Positions 1 to 5,726 of a DNA stretch of 6,500 nt are shown here, one piece after another. The notes under the pieces are model-generated. The model had not been told where the DNA came from. It searched no databases and saw nothing but the letters and a program-made list of their open reading frames with translations. The stretch covers positions 1 through 6,500 of the forward strand of contig JAAYGZ010000302.1 in assembly GCA_012727515.1 (NCBI GenBank), in the 5' to 3' direction. This DNA comes from Desulfovibrionales bacterium. Lineage in GTDB: Bacteria > Desulfobacterota > Desulfovibrionia > Desulfovibrionales > Desulfomicrobiaceae. Both the position numbers and the translations under genes were made by a program. Numbering within the stretch: position 1 is the first letter of the stretch; the number at the start of each line of letters is the position of its first letter.

Positions 1-459
1 CTGCTGGCCCAAAGCCCTGGCCCCCACGGTGTGGTGGTGACCGGAAAAGCAGGAGATCTTGCCTTTCGCCAGCAGATTCAGGAGCATCGTCTGGCTCGTC
101 CAGCCTCTTTTGCCGTGCATGAAGCAGGCATAGACCTGCTCAGTGTGCTCAACTATGTCGGCCCCACCAAGGGTACAGTGCTTATTGACAGCCTGGATTT
201 CTGGCTCTTCGCCCTCTGGGAGCAGTACAGTGATACCGCCATGCATAATGCAGCGTGTGAGAGCCTGTATGAAGGGCTTGCAACATGGCACGGGGCATCA
301 CTTATTTTTGTTTCAACCGAAATGGGCCTGGGGCCACTGCCTGCGTCAGGTCAGGCCCGCTCCTTTGCCCGCGCACTAGGGCGTATCAATCAAAAAATTG
401 CCAGCATCAGTGAGAAGGTGTACGCAGTTATTGCTGGTTTGCCCCTCCAACTAAAGTGA
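1..459 (+). CDS. cobU: Adenosylcobinamide kinase / adenosylcobinamide-phosphate guanylyltransferase, C-terminal part (5' end outside window)
   Basis: CobU phosphorylates adenosylcobinamide and then transfers GMP to it, giving AdoCbi-GDP for attachment of the cobamide lower ligand. It is a cytoplasmic enzyme. The frame is open from base 1, so 152 C-terminal residues are visible. The Walker A loop and roughly the first 20-30 residues lie upstream. A GTG at 31 could be mistaken for a start, but family similarity continues upstream of it. Visible family features are IQEHRLARP (residues 26-34), whose His29 matches the histidine that is guanylylated in the enterobacterial enzyme, a Walker B-like VLIDSLDFWL (60-69), and the C-terminal block EMGLGPLP...ARALGRINQKIASISEKVY ending in AGLPLQLK. 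The usual DCLTLW and SNEVG motifs read DSLDFW and STEMG here, so this is a divergent member, but the C-terminal block makes the family call firm. The stop is 7 bases before the next gene and its TGA lies inside that gene's GAGAAGG ribosome site, which suggests co-transcription. Confidence 0.87.
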   Translation: MLAQSPGPHGVVVTGKAGDLAFRQQIQEHRLARPASFAVHEAGIDLLSVLNYVGPTKGTVLIDSLDFWLFALWEQYSDTAMHNAACESLYEGLATWHGASLIFVSTEMGLGPLPASGQARSFARALGRINQKIASISEKVYAVIAGLPLQLK

Positions 460-466
460 GAAGGTT

Positions 467-1495
467 ATGGCATATTTTAGAAAACTGGATCACAAACTCG
501 GCACCCTCCAAGAGTTATTCAATAAAAATGAACGTTGGCTCATTTTAATAAATGCTGATCCTGACGCCCTGGCCTCGGCCCTGGCTTTAAAGCGCATCCT
601 GGCCGGGCGCGTGGAACAGGTGGGCATTGCCCATGTCAATGAGGTTTCCCGGCCTGACAATCTGGCCATGATCCGCTACCTGCGCATTCCCACCAAAAAA
701 TTTACGCCCCTGCTTGCTGCCCAGTATGATAAGTTTGCCCTGGTGGATTCCCAGCCGCACCATCATCCAGCCTTTGCTGACCTGCATTTTTCAGCAGTCT
801 TTGATCATCATCCCAAGGTTGAGGGCATCCCGGTGGAGGCTGATTTTGTGGAAATCGTCTCAGAATATGGCTCGAATTCAACCATCATGACGGAATATCT
901 CTATAATCTGGGCCTGCGCCCCGGAAAACTCCTGGCCACGGCCCTGCTCTATGGCATCAAGACCGATACCCAGAGTTTTGAGCGCGAATTTCATGACAAT
1001 GACATGAAAGCCTTTCGATATTTGTCCAAATTTTACAACAAGCCCTTGCTGCACAAGATCATCCGCTCTGAATTTCGTCTGGAATGGCTCAAATACTTTA
1101 CCCAGGCCTTTCGCAAAATGCGCGTGGTGGGCAAGACCATTTCCATTTTCATGGGCAAGGTGGATTCTGCTGATATTTTAGTTATTCTGGCGGATTTTTT
1201 CCTGCGCGTGCATGGCCTGTCCTCAACCATGATCAGTGGTATTGAAGAAGATCGGCTGGTTATTGTCTTTCGTGGCGATGGTCTGCGCCGGGACATGGGC
1301 AAATTTGCCAAGCGCCTCTTTGGCGATGTGGGTTCAGCAGGTGGGCACCGCTCCATGGCCAGAGCAGAAATACCCATGGAAAAAATCGGCTCCCAACCAG
1401 CCAGCCAGTTTATCTGGGATCGTCTGCACTCAGGCTCTGAAGTGAAGAAAAAGAAAAAAGAGCCAGAAAACGGTGGACCTGACGCACACAACTAA
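467..1495 (+). CDS. DHH/DHHA1-family phosphoesterase (nanoRNase / pAp phosphatase-like)
   Basis: This 342-aa protein has the two-domain DHH-DHHA1 layout of NrnA-type enzymes, which use Mn2+ to degrade short oligonucleotides and/or dephosphorylate pAp. The DHH domain shows motif I as NADPDALASA (29-38), motif II as LVDSQP (Asp94), motif III as FDHHP (DHH at 113-115) and motif IV as YGIKTDTQSF (Asp167). The DHHA1 domain carries the substrate-binding loop GSAGGHRSMARAEIP (289-303). The first histidine of the usual HxNPDxDA motif I is not present; the aligned residue is Leu27. The tail from residue 327 is a run of five lysines followed by a polar, probably disordered end. The ATG at 467 is preceded by a strong GAGAAGG site (458-464). 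Length is close to the usual 310-340 aa. It lies 7 bases after cobU and its stop is 21 bases before polA, so it probably shares their transcript. The family is sure. The exact substrate (nanoRNA, pAp or a linear dinucleotide) cannot be read from the sequence. Confidence 0.87.
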   Translation: MAYFRKLDHKLGTLQELFNKNERWLILINADPDALASALALKRILAGRVEQVGIAHVNEVSRPDNLAMIRYLRIPTKKFTPLLAAQYDKFALVDSQPHHHPAFADLHFSAVFDHHPKVEGIPVEADFVEIVSEYGSNSTIMTEYLYNLGLRPGKLLATALLYGIKTDTQSFEREFHDNDMKAFRYLSKFYNKPLLHKIIRSEFRLEWLKYFTQAFRKMRVVGKTISIFMGKVDSADILVILADFFLRVHGLSSTMISGIEEDRLVIVFRGDGLRRDMGKFAKRLFGDVGSAGGHRSMARAEIPMEKIGSQPASQFIWDRLHSGSEVKKKKKEPENGGPDAHN

Positions 1496-1504
1496 TTGTA
1501 CCCC

Positions 1505-1519
1505 ACAGGATTATCCATG
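1505..1519 (+). promoter_or_regulatory. Ribosome binding site and start codon that fix the polA start
   Basis: ACAGGA at 1505-1510 sits 6 bases before the ATG at 1517. The frame could be extended to a TTG at 1496, but that codon directly abuts the stop of the DHH gene and has no suitable Shine-Dalgarno. The ATG gives MSIQSRLGLGSEPLFLLDG, so the first essential strand of the nuclease domain (Asp18) is included. No ATG, GTG or TTG lies in frame between 1517 and that strand. The site is of only moderate strength. Confidence 0.7.
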
Positions 1520-4090
1520 AGCATACAATCACGGCTCGGGCTGGGCTCCGAGCCTCTTTTTTTACTTGATGGCCACGCGTTTATCTATCGTGGATTTTAC
1601 GCCTATCCAGACTTTAAGCGGGCTGATGGATTTCCCACCAGCGCCATGTTTCTTATTTTTAAGCTCCTGCTTAAACTCCTGCGCGAAGAACAGCCCACGC
1701 ACCTGGTCTTTATTACAGATGGGCGCGGCCCAACTTTCCGCCACGACCTCTATCCGGACTACAAGGCCCAGCGCCCGGCCATGCCTGAAGCCCTGGGCCA
1801 GCAACTGGAACCCTTACGCGCCGGACTGGGACTTTTAGGCATCCCGGTGCTGGTGGCTGATGGCGCAGAAGCTGATGATTATATTGCCAGCCTGACGCAT
1901 CGTTTCAAGGCCACAGGTAATGTGATTATTGTTGGGGCAGACAAGGATTTGCGCCAGTGCCTGGATTCCAATGTAATTTTGTGGGATCCTGCACAAAACA
2001 AGGAAAAAATCATTACTCTGGATGATTTTACCCGTGACACCAGCCTCAGACCTGACCAGTGGGCTGATTATCAGGCCATGATTGGCGATAGTGCCGACAA
2101 TATCCCAGGCATTCCCAAGGTTGGCCCCAAAACAGCCCTGGGCCTGCTGCGCCGCTATCCCAGCCTGAAGGAACTGCGTGCCAATTTTGACCGTTTAAGC
2201 ACCAAAGAGCAGACCCTGCTGGCCCCGCACCTGGACCAGGTTTTTCTGTACCAACGCCTGACCACCCTGCGCACGGATTTATGCCCTGACCTGACTCTGG
2301 AGGAGTTGCGCGTGGCGCCCCCCAATGTGGACGCACTGCGCCAGTTTTTTCTGGAATATGAATTTCGTTCCCTGGCGCGCGAACTGGAGCTTCTGGCTGG
2401 CGCACAGCCCCAGGTCGCGCCCGGTTCCCTGCCTGTGGATGCGCACCAGGAAAACACAATGCCTGAGCCAGGTTCTGCCCGCGTGGAAGCACAACTGGTA
2501 AGCACCCTGCTGCCCTGTGCAGGACAGGACGTGGGTCTGGTGGAACATGGGAGCGGCTGGGCCGTGGGCCTGGACAAGCAGGAATTTCTGTACATGGGTC
2601 CCATGCGTGATCTGGAGCAGGCCCTGACAGGGGCGCGGGTTTTTGTTCCGTCAACAAAAAGGATTCAGGAACAAAAAAAACTGAGCCTTGATGGGTGTGC
2701 GGAAGTGCTTGACATTGAGCTGGCTGCGTATCTGCTCAGCCCTGAAGAACGCAATTACTCCCTGGAGCGTATTATTGATGGTCTGCGTGACCAGCTTGAT
2801 GTCCATGCTGACAACCCAGGGCAAATGGTACGCGCAGTGGGCCGCACCCTGTACGCCATGCTTGCGGGTTCAGAACTGCTCACCTTGCTGCATGAACTGG
2901 AACAGCCCCTGGTAGGCGTACTGGTGGCCATGCAGGAGCGCGGAGTGTGCCTTGATCAGGCTCAGTGTGCGCAACTGCTGGCCCAGGTGCAGCACGAGCT
3001 GGACGCCCTGACCCAGCGCATTCATGCCCAGGCAGGGCAGGATTTTAATATCCGCTCCAGCCAGCAACTGGCAGATATTCTTTTTTCCAGGCTGGGCCTG
3101 GCCAGCAAACACAAAACACCCAAAGGCGCTCTTTCCACCTCAAGCACAGTGCTTGAGGGCCTGGCCAGCCAGCACCAGATTGTTGCAGATATTCTGGAAT
3201 TTCGCATGTATGAAAAACTGCGCTCCACCTACCTGGAGCCATTGCCAGCCATGGCCGATGCCAAGGGCCGCATTCATACCACATTTAACCATCTGGCCAC
3301 AGCCACAGGCCGACTTTCCAGCAGTAATCCCAATCTGCAGAACATTCCCATCCGAGGCCCGCTAGGAACACGGATGCGGGCCTGTTTTGTGGCCGCGGAC
3401 GACCATTTGCTGGTAGCTGCTGATTATTCACAAATTGAACTGCGCGTGCTGGCTCACCTGTCTGGCGATCCAACGTTGTGCCAGGCCTTTGCTGAAGGCG
3501 CAGACATCCACGCCCGCACTGCAAGCATTCTTTTTGACAGCCCGGTGGTCAGCGCCGAGGAACGACGCAAGGCCAAGACCATCAATTTCGGCCTGCTCTA
3601 TGGCATGGGTCCGCAAAAACTTGGCCGGGAACTGGGTATCAGCCTGAAAGAAGCCAAGGAATTTATTGCTGTGTATTTCAGCAAACTTACCAGAGTTAAA
3701 GAGTTTTATGAAGAAATTGAAATGGACGCCAGGGCCACAGGTTTTGTAACAACCCTGGCAGGACGTCGGCGAATGCTGCCGGACATCAATTCGCGCAACG
3801 CAAACCTGGCCCAGCAAGCCAGACGCATGGCCATCAATGCCGTTGTTCAGGGCTCTGCCGCTGACATTATTAAAAAGGCCATGCTTGCAGTGCATACCAG
3901 CCCTGTCTTAACCTCCCTGGACGCACAGCTTATTCTGCAGATTCACGATGAGCTTTTGCTGGAAGTGCCCCAGGGGGCTGCGCAGGAAGCCGGAGCGGAA
4001 GTGGCACGCAGGATGACCCAGGCCTACACCTTGTCTGTCCCCCTGGCTGTGGACTGGGGCATTGGCAAAGACTGGAATACAGCACACTAA
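1517..4090 (+). CDS. polA: DNA polymerase I (5'-3' nuclease + degenerate 3'-5' exonuclease domain + polymerase)
   Basis: Pol I removes RNA primers and fills gaps during lagging-strand synthesis and excision repair. The 857-aa protein is complete (E. coli 928, Taq 832). Residues 13-290 form the 5'-3' nuclease. All metal-binding acidic positions are present: Asp18 in LLDGHAFIYRGF, Asp68 in TDGRGPTFRHDLY, Glu118/Asp120/Asp121 in AEADD, Asp142/Asp144 in GADKD, and Asp191/Asp194 in GDSADNIPG. They are followed by the helix-hairpin-helix GIPKVGPKTALGLL. Residues about 325-460 occupy the place of the proofreading domain but are short and lack the DxE, ExoII Asp and YxxxD residues, so proofreading is probably absent. 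Residues 465-857 are the polymerase: ATGRLSSSNPNLQNIP (596-611), motif A DYSQIELR (Asp636), motif B with Arg683, Lys687, Phe691 and Tyr695, motif C IHDE (Asp811), and the C-terminus GIGKDWNTAH. The phenylalanine at 691 is the residue type that discriminates against dideoxynucleotides. The first codons contain a terminator-like hairpin, described separately. Confidence 0.97.
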   Translation: MSIQSRLGLGSEPLFLLDGHAFIYRGFYAYPDFKRADGFPTSAMFLIFKLLLKLLREEQPTHLVFITDGRGPTFRHDLYPDYKAQRPAMPEALGQQLEPLRAGLGLLGIPVLVADGAEADDYIASLTHRFKATGNVIIVGADKDLRQCLDSNVILWDPAQNKEKIITLDDFTRDTSLRPDQWADYQAMIGDSADNIPGIPKVGPKTALGLLRRYPSLKELRANFDRLSTKEQTLLAPHLDQVFLYQRLTTLRTDLCPDLTLEELRVAPPNVDALRQFFLEYEFRSLARELELLAGAQPQVAPGSLPVDAHQENTMPEPGSARVEAQLVSTLLPCAGQDVGLVEHGSGWAVGLDKQEFLYMGPMRDLEQALTGARVFVPSTKRIQEQKKLSLDGCAEVLDIELAAYLLSPEERNYSLERIIDGLRDQLDVHADNPGQMVRAVGRTLYAMLAGSELLTLLHELEQPLVGVLVAMQERGVCLDQAQCAQLLAQVQHELDALTQRIHAQAGQDFNIRSSQQLADILFSRLGLASKHKTPKGALSTSSTVLEGLASQHQIVADILEFRMYEKLRSTYLEPLPAMADAKGRIHTTFNHLATATGRLSSSNPNLQNIPIRGPLGTRMRACFVAADDHLLVAADYSQIELRVLAHLSGDPTLCQAFAEGADIHARTASILFDSPVVSAEERRKAKTINFGLLYGMGPQKLGRELGISLKEAKEFIAVYFSKLTRVKEFYEEIEMDARATGFVTTLAGRRRMLPDINSRNANLAQQARRMAINAVVQGSAADIIKKAMLAVHTSPVLTSLDAQLILQIHDELLLEVPQGAAQEAGAEVARRMTQAYTLSVPLAVDWGIGKDWNTAH
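1533..1563 (+). terminator. Intrinsic-terminator-like hairpin with T-tract inside the 5' coding end of polA (possible attenuator)
   Basis: GGCTCGG (1533-1539) and CCGAGCC (1548-1554) form a perfect 7-bp stem with six G-C pairs around an 8-base loop. The stem is followed at once by TCTTTTTTT (1555-1563). This is the classic shape of a Rho-independent terminator on the + strand. It lies in polA codons 6-16, encoding RLGLGSEPLFL, so if it works it would stop transcripts arriving from cobU and the DHH gene unless a translating ribosome opens the stem. Its 5' arm begins 16 bases after the A of the start codon, at about the leading edge of an initiating ribosome. The structure is seen directly; activity is inference. 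It could also be a chance product of the codons used. Confidence 0.5.
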
Positions 4091-4198
4091 GAAAGCAGTA
4101 ATCAGGCCCTTAGCTCTTCCTGTCCCATGTATGGGGAGTCGGGAAGGCATAATATGGCTCCGTATCAGCACACCATTAACACCTTATTTTGGATATCT
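4091..4198 (+). promoter_or_regulatory. polA-aminotransferase gap with imperfect hairpin and an alternative start region
   Basis: This 108-base stretch is the only real gap in the window. CTTCC (4116-4120) can pair with GGAAG (4142-4146), and inside it CCCA (4124-4127) pairs with TGGG (4132-4135) around a TGTA loop, giving an imperfect two-part hairpin. No T-run follows directly, so it is not a convincing terminator. The 3' arm overlaps GGAAGG (4142-4147), a good Shine-Dalgarno for an in-frame ATG at 4154, so the fold could hide that site. CATAAT at 4148-4153 resembles a -10 element, but no good -35 lies at proper distance. The functional role is uncertain. Confidence 0.3.
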
Positions 4199-5386
4199 AT
4201 GCGTAACAAACCACGACTACTGACCCCAGGCCCCACGCCTCTGCCCGAAGAAGTCCGCCTGGCCCTGGCCAAGGACATGATTCATCACCGTAAGGCTGAT
4301 TTTATTCGTATTATGGAAAGCCTCAGCCCCAAGCTGCAAACCCTTTTTGGCACTACTCAGCAGGTTCTGCCCCTGAGTTGCTCCGGAACCGGAGCCATGT
4401 ACGCGGCCATCAGCAATCTGCTGCAGCCAGGCGAAACAGCGCTGGTTGTGGAAGGTGGAAAATTTGGTGAGCGCTGGCGCGAAATAGCCCAGGCCCAGGG
4501 CGTTTTGACCATTTCCCTGGTGCAGCAACCCGGAGAAGCTGTTGCGCCCCAGGATGTGGCCCAGGCCCTTGACGCGCACCCGGAAATCAAAGCCGTGCTT
4601 GTACAGGCTTCTGAAACTTCCACCGGGGTCATGCATCCGGTTCACGAGCTGGGAACCATAACGGCCAGTCGTGATGTACTTCTGGTGGTGGATGGAATTT
4701 CTGCGGTGGGCATTTCACCCTGCCCCATGGATGCCTGGCAGATTGATTGTTTGCTCACAGGTTCTCAAAAAGGACTTATGCTTCCGCCAGGCCTGGCCCT
4801 TATCAGTTTAAGCACGCGGGCCTGGGCCTGTGTGGAAAAAAATGCTGCTTCCCATTTTTATTTTAATCTGCTGGCTGAGCGCGATAAAAATACCAGGCAC
4901 CAGACATTATTTACTTCGCCAGTCAACCTGATTCAGGGCCTGGCCGTGAGCCTTGATCTTTTTGCCAGCCAGGGCTTTTCAACCATGTACCGCAAGCAAT
5001 GGGCCCTGACCTGCATGGCCCGCGCAGGTCTGACCAGCCTTGGCCTGGACCTGGTTGCGCCCACGCACTTTACCTGGGGCCTGACCTCTGTGTGGATGCC
5101 TGGCGGAGTATCTGCTTCTGCGGTGCTGGCTCATGCGGCCAAGGAATATGGGGTTGTTATGGCCGGGGGCCAGGGAGAGCTGAAAAACAGCATTGTCCGC
5201 CTGGGCCACATGGGATACGTGGATTGGGCAGATGTGCTGGCCGGCCTGTATGCTGTGCAACAATCCTTGCATCAGGCTGGTGGGTATTCAGCTGCTCGCC
5301 GCCCCCTGGAAGATGCCATGCAGGCCTATGAACAGGCCTGGAAACAAGGCCATCCGCTTTTGAACACAGGAGAATATCCGCTATGA
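4199..5386 (+). CDS. PLP-dependent class V aminotransferase (alanine/serine-glyoxylate aminotransferase family)
   Basis: This 395-aa fold-type I PLP enzyme moves an amino group between a small amino acid (alanine or serine) and a 2-oxo acid such as glyoxylate or pyruvate. It is cytoplasmic. Landmarks are LLTPGPTPLPEEV (7-19), the phosphate-binding SCSGTGAM (60-67), the cofactor-ring aspartate Asp165 in VVDGISAVG, the Schiff-base Lys191 in LTGSQKGLMLPPG, and the substrate-carboxylate Arg334 in VRLGHMG. All catalytic residues are present and the length is normal. The start is uncertain. ATG 4199 matches the usual MxNKPRLLTPGPTP N-terminus but has only GGA (4191-4193) as a ribosome site. In-frame ATG 4154 has the better GGAAGG site and would add 15 residues, and ATG 4127 would add 24. 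The 3' end overlaps the next gene by ATGA, indicating translational coupling. Substrate cannot be told from sequence. Being next to DUF1844 and argC suggests amino-acid biosynthesis, and a role in serine or alanine formation is possible. Confidence 0.9.
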   Translation: MRNKPRLLTPGPTPLPEEVRLALAKDMIHHRKADFIRIMESLSPKLQTLFGTTQQVLPLSCSGTGAMYAAISNLLQPGETALVVEGGKFGERWREIAQAQGVLTISLVQQPGEAVAPQDVAQALDAHPEIKAVLVQASETSTGVMHPVHELGTITASRDVLLVVDGISAVGISPCPMDAWQIDCLLTGSQKGLMLPPGLALISLSTRAWACVEKNAASHFYFNLLAERDKNTRHQTLFTSPVNLIQGLAVSLDLFASQGFSTMYRKQWALTCMARAGLTSLGLDLVAPTHFTWGLTSVWMPGGVSASAVLAHAAKEYGVVMAGGQGELKNSIVRLGHMGYVDWADVLAGLYAVQQSLHQAGGYSAARRPLEDAMQAYEQAWKQGHPLLNTGEYPL

Positions 5387-5718
5387 CCAAAAAATCTTCT
5401 GGCCAGGCCCAAGAGCTTGGCGCACAGAAAATGGCTGCTGACTATGCAGACCTGTCCTGCGACTGTTCTGAATTACCACAGCTTGACTTTGGCACATTTG
5501 TGCTGTCCATGAGTTCATCTGCCCTTGTGCATTTGGGCGAAGTGCCAGAGCCAGAAACAGGGGAATTTATGCCCAACATACTGGCAGCCAAGCAAACTAT
5601 TGATATTTTGTGCATGTTGGAGCGCAAAACCATAGGAAATTTAGATGCTCACGAAGAGCGGCTCTTGCGAGACATGCTCTTTGAACTGCGCATGAAATAC
5701 ATCCAAAAAGCCCGTTAG
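5383..5718 (+). CDS. DUF1844 family small protein
   Basis: This 111-aa protein matches the DUF1844 pattern. It has a phenylalanine-containing helix DFGTFVLSMSSSALVHLGE (35-53), then a PEPETGE linker, NILAAKQTIDIL (65-76), the hallmark KTIGNLDAHEERLL (82-95), and a final ELRMKYIQKA helix. No enzyme motif, signal peptide or membrane segment is apparent, and the molecular function of the family is not known to me. The first 34 residues are polar and family-atypical, with two nearby cysteines in SCDCS (Cys26, Cys28). The ATG overlaps the stop of the aminotransferase (ATGA, 5383-5386), with AGGAG at 5368-5372 ten bases upstream, so the two are likely made in step. Its stop is 8 bases before argC. 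The tight packing suggests a helper or regulatory role near these enzymes, but that is inference. Confidence 0.88.
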   Translation: MTKKSSGQAQELGAQKMAADYADLSCDCSELPQLDFGTFVLSMSSSALVHLGEVPEPETGEFMPNILAAKQTIDILCMLERKTIGNLDAHEERLLRDMLFELRMKYIQKAR

Positions 5719-5726
5719 GGGGAAAT

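Noticed and set aside
31..33. GTG at 31 as the cobU start
   Set aside because: The frame is open to base 1 and a CobU without the upstream Walker A region would not be functional, so the gene is simply cut by the window edge.
1454..1460. AAAAAAG heptamer in the DHH gene as a programmed frameshift site
   Set aside because: In the zero frame it reads AAA AAA G, not the A AAA AAG phase needed for -1 tandem slippage. No stimulatory stem was seen, and the in-frame product ends normally 33 bases later.
1033..1491. 152-codon minus-strand frame opposite the DHH gene
   Set aside because: Its phenylalanine run is just the reverse of the lysine-coding tail of the DHH gene. It has no independent coding support.
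1496..1516. Upstream TTG (1496) as the polA start
   Set aside because: It directly abuts the preceding stop and has no suitable ribosome site. The ATG at 1517 has ACAGGA at good spacing and gives the expected N-terminus.
2621..2644. GCCC...GGGC stem followed by TTTTT in polA as a terminator
   Set aside because: The stem is only 4-5 bp and a 5-base spacer separates it from the short T-run, so it is within chance for this composition.
2046..2657. 203-codon open frame on the minus strand within polA
   Set aside because: It lies fully antisense to well-conserved polA codons. Its translation is low-complexity and rich in Pro/Gly/Arg with no family features, so it is a shadow of the GC-rich coding strand.
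3060..3086. GCCAG-CAA-CTGGC stem with a downstream run of six T
   Set aside because: The T-run starts eight bases after the stem and the stem is 5 bp, so it does not make a proper terminator.
3428..3895. 155-codon open frame on the minus strand within the polymerase domain
   Set aside because: It is antisense to catalytic motifs A and B of Pol I and has no recognisable domain. It is best explained as a shadow frame.
4131..4223. Short 30-codon + strand frame starting at ATG 4131 and ending inside the aminotransferase start, considered as a leader peptide
   Set aside because: There is no Shine-Dalgarno before it, its peptide has no run of a single regulatory amino acid, and no attenuator hairpin with a T-run follows.
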